This document shows, in pieces, positions 42,328 through 51,357 of a stretch of 64,000 nt of DNA. Below the pieces are notes generated by a model. It saw nothing but the letters and a program-made list of their open reading frames with translations, made no database searches and was not told the DNA's origin. Numbering within the stretch: position 1 is the stretch's first letter; every line of letters starts with the position of its first letter. The stretch comes from Janthinobacterium sp051380735 (GTDB lineage Bacteria > Pseudomonadota > Gammaproteobacteria > Burkholderiales > Burkholderiaceae_D), in NCBI RefSeq assembly GCF_051380735.1, contig NZ_JBNYXQ010000002.1, forward strand, positions 496,001 to 560,000, read 5' to 3'. The translations under genes and the position numbers were made by a program.

Positions 42328-43554
42328 ATGAACAGTCCATCCTCCCCCACCATGCGGCGCTTCATGCACAGCCACAGCGACGTGTGCATCGTCGGCGACG
42401 GCGCCATTGCGAAAACCACGGCGCTGGCGTTTGCCCAGGCCGGGCAAAGCGTTACGCTGTTAAGTCCGGCGAAACCGAGTGCGCCGCCTGACGACGCCAG
42501 CTGGGATGTGCGCGTGTTTGCGCTCAACCACACGGCCCACCAGTTGCTGTCGTCGCTGAAAGTGTGGGGCGCGCTCGACGCGGCCCGCGTGGCGCCGGTC
42601 GACGCGATGCTGGTCAACGGCGATGGCGCGCAGGCGGGGGCGCTGGGTTTTGATGCCTATGGCGCCCACGTTGGCACGCTGGCGTGGATTATCGAAGACC
42701 GTAACCTGGGCCAGGCGCTGGACGCGGCTTTGCGGTTTGCGCAGAACGTCACCGTGGTGCAGGGCCTGGCCAGCCGCATCGAGTGGACGGCGGACGCCGC
42801 CATCTTGTACCTGGACGGTGGCGACACCATCACCGCAGCGCTGGTAGTGGGCGCCGACGGTGCGCAGTCGTGGGTACGCGGCCAGTGCGATATCGGCCTT
42901 GATTACCGCTCGTACGGCCAGCGCGGCGTGGTCAGCAACTTTGCCTGCGAAAAGCCGCACCATGGCGCTGCCCACCAGTGGTTCACCGGCGCTGACGGGA
43001 TTATCGCGCTGCTGCCCCTGCCGGGCGACCGCGTCTCGCTGGTGTGGTCGGCGCCCGATGCGCTGGCCGATACCTTGCAGGACGAATCGGCCGGTGAGTT
43101 GGCCGTGCGTCTGTCCGCCTGGTGCCACGACAAGCTCGGTGCGCTCACGCCCTTGCAGCCCGAACTGATACGCGCCTTTCCGCTGCGCCTGATCCGCCCG
43201 CACACGATGGTGGCGCCGCGCGTGGCGCTGGTCGGCGACGCCGCCCATGTGGTCCATCCGATGGCCGGCCACGGCATGAATCTGGGCTTTGCCGATGTGG
43301 CGCAACTGGTGAAAACCATTAATGAACGCGAAGCGCATCGCGGCATAGGCGACGAGCGCGTGCTGGCCCGCTATGCGCGCGCGCGCAAGGAAGACGTGAT
43401 GCTGATGCTGCTGGCCACCGATGGCCTGGCGCGCTTGTTCGGCGCCGATCTGGAGCCGCTGCGCATGGTTCGCAATTTGGGATTAAACTTGCTCGACAAA
43501 TTGCCGGCGTTGAAGCGAAAAATGATTTCGCACGCTCTCGGTAATCAAACCTAG
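42328..43554 (+). CDS. UbiH/UbiF-family FAD monooxygenase
   Basis: Up to 408 residues; an aromatic-ring hydroxylase of the ubiquinone-biosynthesis group. The FAD fold begins DVCIVGDGAIAKTTALAFA (third Gly of GxGxxG replaced by Ala), DVRVFALN follows, and the second FAD motif GDAAHVVHPMAGHGMNLGFAD is complete. The exact ring position hydroxylated cannot be stated. A TATAAT lies at 42315-42320, so the gene probably has its own promoter. ATGs at 42328, 42352 and 42364 are all possible starts, and the last gives the tightest N-terminus. The upstream truncated protease is open in the same frame. Confidence 0.82.
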   Translation: MNSPSSPTMRRFMHSHSDVCIVGDGAIAKTTALAFAQAGQSVTLLSPAKPSAPPDDASWDVRVFALNHTAHQLLSSLKVWGALDAARVAPVDAMLVNGDGAQAGALGFDAYGAHVGTLAWIIEDRNLGQALDAALRFAQNVTVVQGLASRIEWTADAAILYLDGGDTITAALVVGADGAQSWVRGQCDIGLDYRSYGQRGVVSNFACEKPHHGAAHQWFTGADGIIALLPLPGDRVSLVWSAPDALADTLQDESAGELAVRLSAWCHDKLGALTPLQPELIRAFPLRLIRPHTMVAPRVALVGDAAHVVHPMAGHGMNLGFADVAQLVKTINEREAHRGIGDERVLARYARARKEDVMLMLLATDGLARLFGADLEPLRMVRNLGLNLLDKLPALKRKMISHALGNQT

Positions 43555-43628
43555 GCAGTACGCCGGAATTCATGGTCGCCGCAGCGATGCCTGCGGCGAT
43601 TGTTTTGTGATCAAGTGGAGAAGTGATA

Positions 43629-44354
43629 GTGATTAAAATGAGCAAACTGGCATTGTTTGTGGCCTCCGGCCTGATGATGTCGTGCGCAGGCGCCGAGACC
43701 CAGACCGAAGCGGCCATCAAGAAGCTGGTCGAGCCACGCCTTGGTGATGGCGTGAAGGTTGATTCGGTCAAGGAAACGCCGTACGCCGGCCTGTATGAAA
43801 TCAGTACCGGCGGCGATATTCTCTACACTGACAAAAATGCGCAGTATCTGTTCGTGGGCAACGTGTTCGACGCGAAAACTTCGCAGAACCTGACCAAGGA
43901 GCGTGTCAGTGACATCAACCGCATCAAGTTCTCGGACCTGCCGCTGGCGTCTGCGCTGAAAACCGTCAAGGGCAACGGCAAGCGCGTGATCGCCGTGTTC
44001 GAAGATCCTAACTGCGGCTATTGCAAGCGTTTCCGCCAGAACGCGCTGAAGGAAATCGACAACGTTACCGTCTACACCTTTATGTACAACATCCTGTCGC
44101 CCGACTCGATCACCAAATCGCGCAATATCTGGTGCGCACCAGACCGCAACAAGGCCTGGGACGACTGGATGCTGAACGGTAAAGTGCCGGCCACCGTGGC
44201 CGCCACGTGCGCCAACCCGCACGACAAAATCCTGGCGCTGGGCCAGCAATTGCGCGTTTCGGGCACGCCGGCGATCTTCTTTGCCGACGGCAGCCGCATT
44301 CCCGGCGCGATCGATACCAAGACGCTGGAACAGAAACTGTCGACCGTCAAGTAA
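43629..44354 (+). CDS. dsbC: DsbC-type periplasmic disulfide isomerase
   Basis: About 241 residues. Signal peptide LALFVASGLMMSCAGA, an N-terminal dimerisation domain (YEISTGGDILYTDKNAQYLF), then a thioredoxin fold with active site NCGYCKRF and the cis-Pro segment VSGTPAIFFADG. It reshuffles wrong disulfides and is recycled by DsbD. GGAG at 43617-43620 best serves a GTG at 43629; a GTG at 43623 and an ATG at 43638 are alternatives. A strong terminator follows. Confidence 0.92.
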   Translation: MIKMSKLALFVASGLMMSCAGAETQTEAAIKKLVEPRLGDGVKVDSVKETPYAGLYEISTGGDILYTDKNAQYLFVGNVFDAKTSQNLTKERVSDINRIKFSDLPLASALKTVKGNGKRVIAVFEDPNCGYCKRFRQNALKEIDNVTVYTFMYNILSPDSITKSRNIWCAPDRNKAWDDWMLNGKVPATVAATCANPHDKILALGQQLRVSGTPAIFFADGSRIPGAIDTKTLEQKLSTVK

Positions 44355-44377
44355 GCAACGGTTGGCAGAACCGACAG

Positions 44378-44404
44378 GCGCGCCCTTGCAGGCGCGCTTT
44401 TTTT
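44378..44404 (+). terminator. Rho-independent terminator of dsbC
   Basis: Stem GCGCGCC / GGCGCGC with a 6-nt loop followed by seven T residues, 23 bp past the dsbC stop. Confidence 0.92.
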
Positions 44405-44468
44405 GTACTTTTTTAGGTATCATGGAGTGTTGGCGCCATGCCATCCCGATAAAGAGCCAGAGCCGCAG

Positions 44469-44933
44469 ATGATCACCTTGAATATCAATGGCCGCGACAT
44501 GCAGGTCGATGCTGATCCGTCCACCCCCGTGCTGTGGGCGCTGCGCGACAACCTGAACCTGACCGGTACCAAGTTTGGCTGCGGCGCGGCGCTGTGCGGC
44601 GCCTGCACGGTGCACCTGGACGGCCAGCCGATCCGCGCGTGCATCACGCCGATATCGGCGGTGGGCGGGCAAAAAATCACCACGATCGAAGCGATGGAAA
44701 CCGACCAGGTGGGCAGCGCAGTGCAGGCGGCCTGGGTGCGCCACGACGTGCCGCAATGCGGCTACTGTCAAAGCGGCCAGGTGATGAGCGCGACGGCGCT
44801 GCTGCGCGCCAACCAGTCGCCCAGCGACGCCGATATCGACAGCGCCATGAGCGGCAATATCTGCCGCTGCGGCACGTATCAAAGAATCCGCGCCGCCATC
44901 AAGGATGCCGCCACCACGCTGGCGCAAGCATGA
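44469..44933 (+). CDS. (2Fe-2S) subunit of a molybdenum hydroxylase (IorA-like)
   Basis: A 154-residue electron-transfer subunit of the xanthine-oxidase family. The plant-type cluster motif is GCGAALCGACTVHLDG, and the second cluster ligands are QCGYCQSGQVM and ICRCGTYQRIR. It closely resembles isoquinoline 1-oxidoreductase alpha subunits. Such subunits work only with a large molybdopterin subunit, normally encoded next door, but here the next gene is MocA. The ATG at 44469 begins the ferredoxin domain; the stop overlaps the mocA start (ATGA). Confidence 0.88.
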   Translation: MITLNINGRDMQVDADPSTPVLWALRDNLNLTGTKFGCGAALCGACTVHLDGQPIRACITPISAVGGQKITTIEAMETDQVGSAVQAAWVRHDVPQCGYCQSGQVMSATALLRANQSPSDADIDSAMSGNICRCGTYQRIRAAIKDAATTLAQA

Positions 44934-45502
44934 TCGGCATTTTGCTGGCGGCGGGCAGGGGGCGGCGTTTCGATCCCTCCGGCGTGCAGAACAAATTGCT
45001 GCAGCCGCTGGCCGAAGGTCCGCATGCGGGCCAGGCCGTGGTGGCGGCGGCGGCCAGCAACTTGCTGGCGGTGCTGCCGCGCGTGATAGCCGTGGTCCGG
45101 CCTGACGATACGGCGGTCGCGCGCCTGCTGGGCTCCCTGGGTTGCGAAGTGCGCGTCTGCATGGACGCGGACACCGGCATGGCCGCCTCGCTGACCTGCG
45201 CCATCGATTACGCGCGCGGTGCACCGGGCTGGGTAATTGCGCTGGGCGACATGCCGTATGTGGAAGCTGCAACGATTACCGCCCTGTCGCAGGCGATAGG
45301 CGACGGCGCGCAGATCGCCGTGCCGGTATTCCAGGGCCGGCACGGCAATCCGGTGGCGTTCAGTGCCTTCCACTTGCCGCTGCTGCTGGCGCTGGACGGC
45401 GACCAGGGCGCGCGTGCCATCGTGCACAGCCATATGGCGCGCGAAGTGGCGGTGACCGATAATGGCGTCTTGCGCGACATCGACACGCCAGACGATTTGT
45501 AA
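44930..45502 (+). CDS. mocA: Molybdenum cofactor cytidylyltransferase (MocA-like)
   Basis: A 190-residue nucleotidyltransferase that attaches CMP to molybdopterin to make the cytosine dinucleotide cofactor used by xanthine-oxidase-type enzymes. The nucleotide loop GILLAAGRGRRF and the metal/substrate segment ALGDMPYV are visible, with FQGRHGNPVAF later. It is translationally coupled to the iron-sulfur subunit gene, supporting a shared molybdenum hydroxylase whose large subunit is not here. Confidence 0.87.
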   Translation: MIGILLAAGRGRRFDPSGVQNKLLQPLAEGPHAGQAVVAAAASNLLAVLPRVIAVVRPDDTAVARLLGSLGCEVRVCMDADTGMAASLTCAIDYARGAPGWVIALGDMPYVEAATITALSQAIGDGAQIAVPVFQGRHGNPVAFSAFHLPLLLALDGDQGARAIVHSHMAREVAVTDNGVLRDIDTPDDL

Positions 45503-45515
45503 TCACGAGGAAAAC

Positions 45516-47339
45516 ATGAAAAAAGCACCGATCAAGAAAGCCGTCGCCAGGGCGCCCGCCGCCGGCATTATCTACACCATCGCCGCGCTGGACCTGGCCG
45601 GTCATATGTTCCGCGTGAGCCTGACGGTCAAACAGCCGGCCGCCATCGGCCAGGTGCTGTCGCTGCCGGCCTGGATCCCGGGCAGCTACATGATCCGTGA
45701 ATTTTCGCGCAATATTGTCAGCATCCGCGCCGAGTGCGGCGGCCGCGCCGTGGCTTTGAGCAAGCTCGACAAGCATTCCTGGCAGGCCGCGCCCTGCGAC
45801 GGCGCCCTGGTAGTGGAATATGACGTCTACGCCTGGGACCTGTCGGTACGTGCCGCCCACCTGGACCAGAACCACGGCTTTTTCAACGGTACCAGCGTGT
45901 TCCTGAGCGTGCTGGGGCAGGAGTCGGCGCCGCATGAAGTCAATATCGTGCAGCCGCAGGACGCCGCCTGCAAGAACTGGCGCGTGGCCACCACCTTGCC
46001 GGAACTGAAGGCAAAGCGCTATGGCTTCGGTAGCTACCAGGCCGCCAATTACGATGAGCTGATCGATCATCCGGTGGAAATGGGCGACTTCGCGCTGGCC
46101 ACTTTCAAGGCGCATGGCGTGCCGCACGATATCGTCGTCACCGGCAAAGTGCCGAACCTGGACCTCGCCCGTTTGTGCCGCGACCTGAAAGCCATCTGCG
46201 AAACCCAGATCGCCTTTTTTGAGCCGAAAAGCAAAAAAGCACCGATGGACCGCTATGTGTTCATGACCATGGCTGTGGGCGATGGCTATGGCGGGCTGGA
46301 GCACCGCGCCTCGACCGCGCTGATCTGCGCGCGCGCCGACCTGCCGACCACGGCATCGAACAGTACCGAGATCGGCGAGGGCTACCTGAAGTTCCTCGGC
46401 CTGTGCAGCCACGAGTACTTCCATACCTGGAACGTCAAGCGCATCAAGCCGGCCGCGTTCGCGCCTTACCAGTTGCAGGCGGAAAGCTATACGCCGCTGC
46501 TGTGGCTGTTCGAAGGCTTTACCAGCTATTACGATGACCTGATGCTGGTGCGCGCCGGACTGATCGACGAAGCGGCCTACTTCAAGCTGCTGGGCAAGAC
46601 CGTCAACAGTGTCTTGCGCGGCAGTGGCCGCACCAGGCAAAGCGTGGCCGATTCCAGCTTTGATGCCTGGGGCAAGTACTACCGCCAGGATGAAAATGCG
46701 CCGAACGCCATCGTCAGCTACTACACCAAGGGTTCGCTGATCGCGCTGGCGCTGGACCTGACGTTGCGCAGCAAATCCGGCGGCGAGACGTCGCTGGACG
46801 ACGTGATGCTGGTGCTGTGGCAGCGCTATGGCCGCGATTTCTACCAGGGCAAACCAATTGGCGTAACGCCTGCCGAAGTCGAAGCGCTGTTCGATGAAAT
46901 CAGCGGCACGCGCATGAAACCATTCTTCGAGCGCTATATCCGCGGCACTGACGACGTGCCGCTGGCGCGCCTGCTGGCGCCGTTCGGCGTCAAGTACAGC
47001 GACGTGCGCAAAGGCGACAAGCCCAGCCTCGATATCAATCTGGCCAGCGACGCAAAACTGGCGCAAGTACACCAGGGCGGGGCCGCCCACCAGGCCGGCT
47101 TGTCTGCCGGCGATGTGCTGGTGGCCCTGGACGGCTTGCGCGTGACGGGCACCAACCTGGACGCCTTGCTGTCGCGCTATGCGGTCGGTGCCGAAGTGGT
47201 CATCCATGCCTTCCGCCGCGACGAGCTGATGACTTTTACGGTGCAACTGCAGGGCGACCGCGTACCGGCCGTCAGCCTTGCGCTGTTGCCTGCATCGAAA
47301 AAATCACCGGCGGTGAAACGGCCAACTGCGCAGCCGTGA
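45516..47339 (+). CDS. M61 glycyl-aminopeptidase-family metallopeptidase with PDZ domain
   Basis: A 607-residue peptidase. The N-terminal beta domain (PAWIPGSYMIREFSRNI) is typical of M61. The zinc site is HEYFHTW, with the downstream Glu in LFEGFTSYYDD, and a C-terminal PDZ domain follows (AHQAGLSAGDVLVALDGLRV). No signal peptide is visible, so the location is probably cytosolic. The ATG at 45516 follows GAGGAAAAC. It lies 13 bp after mocA, perhaps in the same transcript, though the functional link is unclear. Confidence 0.88.
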   Translation: MKKAPIKKAVARAPAAGIIYTIAALDLAGHMFRVSLTVKQPAAIGQVLSLPAWIPGSYMIREFSRNIVSIRAECGGRAVALSKLDKHSWQAAPCDGALVVEYDVYAWDLSVRAAHLDQNHGFFNGTSVFLSVLGQESAPHEVNIVQPQDAACKNWRVATTLPELKAKRYGFGSYQAANYDELIDHPVEMGDFALATFKAHGVPHDIVVTGKVPNLDLARLCRDLKAICETQIAFFEPKSKKAPMDRYVFMTMAVGDGYGGLEHRASTALICARADLPTTASNSTEIGEGYLKFLGLCSHEYFHTWNVKRIKPAAFAPYQLQAESYTPLLWLFEGFTSYYDDLMLVRAGLIDEAAYFKLLGKTVNSVLRGSGRTRQSVADSSFDAWGKYYRQDENAPNAIVSYYTKGSLIALALDLTLRSKSGGETSLDDVMLVLWQRYGRDFYQGKPIGVTPAEVEALFDEISGTRMKPFFERYIRGTDDVPLARLLAPFGVKYSDVRKGDKPSLDINLASDAKLAQVHQGGAAHQAGLSAGDVLVALDGLRVTGTNLDALLSRYAVGAEVVIHAFRRDELMTFTVQLQGDRVPAVSLALLPASKKSPAVKRPTAQP

Positions 47340-47413
47340 TAAGCGTTATGATCCTTGGGAACCAATGTAATTGAACTAATATCACGTCAATTCAATATAG
47401 GTTTTCTCTGACC

Positions 47414-48607
47414 GTGGAAAAACTCGACCCGCGCACCATCATGCTGATGGCCACACTGATGTGTGCTGCCATGAGCATCGTCATGTTTTCCGTGTATCGC
47501 AGCTTCCGGCGCGAAGTCGATGGCCTGGGCCATTGGTCGGCCGGCTTGCTGCTGCTGGTCTGCGCTTCTGTGCTGTTCGGCACGCGTGACATGGTTCCCG
47601 ATGCGATCTCGCTGCTGAGCGCCAACGCCAGCCTGTTGCTGGGCATCGGCCTGTCGATGCTGGGCACGGAAAAATTTTATGGCCAGAAGCCCAGCCTGCG
47701 CTTTTATGCGCTGGCCTGTTGCCTGAGCATGGCAGGCCTGGTTTGGTGGCGGCTGGCGGATGTGAATTTTTCCATGCGCGTGGCGATCTTTTCGCTGACC
47801 GTATTCCTGTTCTATGCGCGCCAGGCGCAGCTGGTGTGGAAGTATGGCGAGCGGCATTTTTCCAGTTTCTTCTTTGGCGGCCTGATGGCCGTGCAGGCCT
47901 GCGTGGTGCTGGTGCGCGGCGTGTCGGCCCTGCTGTATGGTGGCGCGCATGTGGATTTGCTGGCAGCGGGCACGCGCGCCAGCATTTACCTGGCGACCGC
48001 CAATTTCATGGCGCTGCTGCTGACGGTGGGATTCATGACGGTCGCCACGCGCCGTCTGCAAACCATACTCGAACGCCGCTCCACTCACGATCCGCTGACG
48101 CAGGTGCTGAACCGGCGCGGCTTTGGCGATGCCTATGCACGCGAAAAGGCAAACTTGCGGCGCTACCGCCGTCCGCTGACCTTGCTCAGTATCGATCTCG
48201 ATTATTTCAAGCTGGTCAATGACCGCCATGGCCATGCCGTGGGTGACCGGGTATTGGCGCATGTGGCCATGGTCATCAGCGGTGCGCTGCGCGAATCGGA
48301 TTGCGTGGCGCGCTTTGGTGGTGAAGAATTCGTCGTGCTGATGCCCGACATGGCGCCGCACCACGCGCTCGGCGCGGCCGAACGCATCCGCACCCTGTTG
48401 TGCGCACCGAATGGCAAGGGACTGCCGCCTTGCACCGTGAGTATCGGCGTGGCCTGCCAGGCGTCGGAACACGAAGATCTGGAGCAGTTGCTGGCGCGCG
48501 CCGACGCGGCGCTGTACCAGGCCAAGGAAAATGGCCGTGACCGTATCGAATTCGATATCGTTGGCGTTACCGGCGCCTGCGCCCCAAGCGCCAGCCTGGT
48601 CAGCTGA
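47414..48607 (+). CDS. Membrane diguanylate cyclase (GGDEF)
   Basis: A 397-residue protein with about six N-terminal membrane helices followed by a GGDEF domain with the active variant FGGEEF and DLDYFKLVNDRHGHAVGD upstream. No RxxD inhibitory site is evident directly before it (the residues there read LRESDCVA). It should make cyclic di-GMP. The start is a GTG (VEKLDPRTIM). Its end overlaps the trpC stop by 8 bp on the opposite strand. Confidence 0.88.
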   Translation: MEKLDPRTIMLMATLMCAAMSIVMFSVYRSFRREVDGLGHWSAGLLLLVCASVLFGTRDMVPDAISLLSANASLLLGIGLSMLGTEKFYGQKPSLRFYALACCLSMAGLVWWRLADVNFSMRVAIFSLTVFLFYARQAQLVWKYGERHFSSFFFGGLMAVQACVVLVRGVSALLYGGAHVDLLAAGTRASIYLATANFMALLLTVGFMTVATRRLQTILERRSTHDPLTQVLNRRGFGDAYAREKANLRRYRRPLTLLSIDLDYFKLVNDRHGHAVGDRVLAHVAMVISGALRESDCVARFGGEEFVVLMPDMAPHHALGAAERIRTLLCAPNGKGLPPCTVSIGVACQASEHEDLEQLLARADAALYQAKENGRDRIEFDIVGVTGACAPSASLVS

Positions 48608-49400
48608 ACAGGCGCGCCAGTTCCACGCCGGGGTCCGGTGCGCGCATGAAGGCTTCACCGACCAGGAAGCTGTGCACGTTGGCCGCGCGCATGCGTGCGA
48701 CATCGTCGGTCGTCAGGATGCCCGACTCGGTGATGATCAGTCTGTCTTGCGGAACGCGCGGCAGCAGGCCGATGGTGGTATCGAGCGAGGTCTCGAAGGT
48801 GCGCAGGTTGCGGTTGTTGATGCCGATCAGCGCGCTCTTGAGTTTCAGTGCCGCATCGAGTTCGTCGCCGTCATGGCTTTCGATCAGCACGCCCATGCCC
48901 AGTTCGTGGGCGCACGCTTCCATCTCGGCCATCAGGCCATGGTCCAGCGCGGCGACGATCAGCAGGATGCAGTCGGCGCCCATCGCGCGCGCTGCATAGA
49001 TCTGGTACAGGTCGACCATGAAATCCTTGCGCAGCACGGGAATGGCGCAGGCTGCGCGCGCCTGTTGCAGGTAGGCGTCCGCACCCTGGAAGAACTGCAC
49101 ATCGGTCAGTACCGACAGGCAGGCCGCGCCATGCTGCGCATAGCTGGCGGCGATCTCGGACGGGTGGAAGTCGGCGCGGATCACGCCTTTTGATGGCGAG
49201 GCCTTTTTCACTTCGGCGATGATGCCGGGCTTTCCATCGGCGATATGCTGGCGCAGGCTCGCTTCAAAGTCACGTAAATTGGCGCGCAGGTCAAGATCGC
49301 TTTCCACTTCGCTGCACAGGCTGGCCAGGCTGCGGTGGGACTTGGCCCTGGCCACTTCGTCGGCTTTCACTGCCAGGATTTTATTGAGGATATCGGACAT
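48600..49400 (-). CDS. trpC: Indole-3-glycerol-phosphate synthase
   Basis: A 266-residue TIM-barrel enzyme converting the carboxyphenylamino-deoxyribulose phosphate to indoleglycerol phosphate in tryptophan synthesis. Diagnostic blocks: IAEVKKASPSKGVIR (catalytic Lys), VLRKDFMVD, LIESHDGDELDAAL and GINNRNLRTF. It is the last gene of trpG-trpD-trpC, 41 bp after trpD. Confidence 0.96.
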   Translation of the reverse strand: MSDILNKILAVKADEVARAKSHRSLASLCSEVESDLDLRANLRDFEASLRQHIADGKPGIIAEVKKASPSKGVIRADFHPSEIAASYAQHGAACLSVLTDVQFFQGADAYLQQARAACAIPVLRKDFMVDLYQIYAARAMGADCILLIVAALDHGLMAEMEACAHELGMGVLIESHDGDELDAALKLKSALIGINNRNLRTFETSLDTTIGLLPRVPQDRLIITESGILTTDDVARMRAANVHSFLVGEAFMRAPDPGVELARLFS

Positions 49401-49441
49401 GTTGGTCGCTGCCTTATAGAAGGTGAAGGGTTGCGTGGAAA

Positions 49442-50485
49442 TTACGCTTGTGCCGGCCGGCCCAGTTGCTGTGTCACTTGCACGAATTGGTCGAGCTTTG
49501 CCAGCGCCGCGCCCGAGCTGACGGCCGTGCGCGCACGCGCCAGGCCGTCTTCGATCGAGCTGGCCACGCCGGCAGCATACAGCGCTGTGCCCGCGTTCAG
49601 GGCCACGATGTCGGCAGCCGCCCCAGGCTCGCCGCGCAGCGCTTCCATCATTTTTGCTTTCGATTCGACGGAATCGGCCACCTTCAGGTTGCGGCTGGCG
49701 ATCATCTGCAGGCCGAAGTCTTCCGGATGGATTTCATATTCGCGGATCTCGCCGTTGATCAACTCACCCACCATGGTACCGGCGCCGAGCGACACTTCGT
49801 CCATATTGTCGCGACCATAGACGACGATGGCGTGCTGCGCACCGAGGCGCTGCAGAACGCGCACCTGGATGCCGACCAGGTCGGCATGAAATACGCCCAT
49901 CAGAATGTTCGGTGCGCCGGCCGGATTGGTCAAGGGCCCCAGGATATTGAAAATCGTGCGCACGCCCAGTTCGCGGCGCACCGGCGCCGCATGCTTCATG
50001 GCCGCGTGGTGATTCGGCGCATACATGAAGCCGATGCCGGTCTGCGCGATCGACTGGGCGATCTGCTCGGGCTGCAGGTTGATGTTGACGCCCAGGGAGT
50101 CGAGCACGTCGGCGCTGCCCGAGGACGACGAGACGCTGCGCCCGCCATGCTTGGCCACGCGCGCGCCGGCGGCCGCCGCCACGAACATCGAGGCGGTAGA
50201 AATATTGAAGGTGTGCGCGCCGTCGCCACCGGTGCCGACGATATCGAGCAGATTGGTGGTGTCGGCCATCGGCACCTTGGTGGAAAACTCGCGCATCACT
50301 TGCGCGGCGGCGGCGATCTCGCCGATGGTTTCCTTTTTTACGCGCAGGCCCATGGTCAGCGCGGCGATCATGGTGGGCGACATTTCGCCGGACATGATCT
50401 GACGAAACAGGTACAGCATTTCGTCGTGAAAAATCTCGCGGTGTTCGATACAGCGCAGCAGCGCTTCTTGTGGGGTGATCGGCAT
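49442..50485 (-). CDS. trpD: Anthranilate phosphoribosyltransferase
   Basis: A 347-residue enzyme joining anthranilate and PRPP. The PRPP loop LDIVGTGGDGAHTFNIST and the following KHGGRSVSSSSGSADVLDSLG are intact, as is NILGPLTNPAG. I start at MPITPQEALL (50485), which matches family N-termini, rather than 15 codons earlier. It lies 62 bp after trpG. Confidence 0.96.
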   Translation of the reverse strand: MPITPQEALLRCIEHREIFHDEMLYLFRQIMSGEMSPTMIAALTMGLRVKKETIGEIAAAAQVMREFSTKVPMADTTNLLDIVGTGGDGAHTFNISTASMFVAAAAGARVAKHGGRSVSSSSGSADVLDSLGVNINLQPEQIAQSIAQTGIGFMYAPNHHAAMKHAAPVRRELGVRTIFNILGPLTNPAGAPNILMGVFHADLVGIQVRVLQRLGAQHAIVVYGRDNMDEVSLGAGTMVGELINGEIREYEIHPEDFGLQMIASRNLKVADSVESKAKMMEALRGEPGAAADIVALNAGTALYAAGVASSIEDGLARARTAVSSGAALAKLDQFVQVTQQLGRPAQA

Positions 50486-50547
50486 GATGCTTCTTTCTTC
50501 AATGATGGCGCAGGAGGACACTGAGGGCACGCTGGCGCGTGCTCACC

Positions 50548-51111
50548 TCAGCGCTCGAGGAAATTTTTCAGCAGGGCGTGGCCGTGCTCCGACAGGATCG
50601 ATTCGGGGTGGAACTGCACGCCCTCGATATCGAATTGCCGGTGGCGCACGCCCATGATTTCGCCGTCGTCCGTCCATGCTGTGACTTCCAGGCAGGCCGG
50701 CAGTGAGGCGCGCTCGATCGCCAGCGAGTGGTAGCGGATCACCGTGAAGGGGCTGGGAATATTCTTGAAGACGCCGACACCGGTATGGGCGATGACGGAA
50801 GTCTTGCCGTGCATGACCTCTTTGGCACGCACCACCTTGCCGCCGAACGCTTCGCCGATGGCCTGGTGGCCCAGGCATACGCCGAGGATGGGTTTCTTGC
50901 CTGCGAAGTGTTTCAACACCTCAATGGAAATACCGGCCTGCTTTGGCGCTTTCGGGCCGGGCGAAATGCAGATACGATCCGGGTTCAGTGCTTCGATCTG
51001 TGCGATCGTGATTTCGTCATTGCGGTACACGCGCACGTCCTCGCCGAGTTCGCCGAAATACTGCACGATGTTGTAGGTGAAGGAGTCGTAGTTGTCGATC
51101 ATCAGCAGCAT
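50548..51111 (-). CDS. trpG: Anthranilate synthase component II (glutamine amidotransferase)
   Basis: A 187-residue class-I glutamine amidotransferase supplying ammonia to TrpE. The catalytic triad is visible: nucleophile Cys in GVCLGHQAIGE, and His and Glu in GVQFHPES. The start MLLMIDNYDSFTYN is standard; the open frame upstream is noise. Unlike many relatives it is not beside trpE: about 6.7 kb of other genes lie between. Confidence 0.96.
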   Translation of the reverse strand: MLLMIDNYDSFTYNIVQYFGELGEDVRVYRNDEITIAQIEALNPDRICISPGPKAPKQAGISIEVLKHFAGKKPILGVCLGHQAIGEAFGGKVVRAKEVMHGKTSVIAHTGVGVFKNIPSPFTVIRYHSLAIERASLPACLEVTAWTDDGEIMGVRHRQFDIEGVQFHPESILSEHGHALLKNFLER

Positions 51112-51357
51112 GTTGGTGCCTAACCTGGTTGAATTGGGTGACTGGTTTTCCGTGCACGACCGCAAATTTTCCAATTTGGCAGTGTCGTAGCACAGTTTGT
51201 TTTTGCTGCCCGCGCAATTGCGCAGGCGATAGGGGGAGTTGTGGTCAGGCTTGACGCCAGCACCAGCAAGGGAAGGACAGGAAGCGGATCGGGAATTGTT
51301 GCATGACCTAATATTACACCAATATCCGGCCATGCAGTAACACCGCGCAGGCGATTT

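Noticed and set aside
40546..43554. A genuine bifunctional secreted protease-hydroxylase of 1002 residues.
   Set aside because: The protease lacks its catalytic core, the joining segment resembles no protein, and a TATAAT plus several ATGs support separate expression of the hydroxylase.
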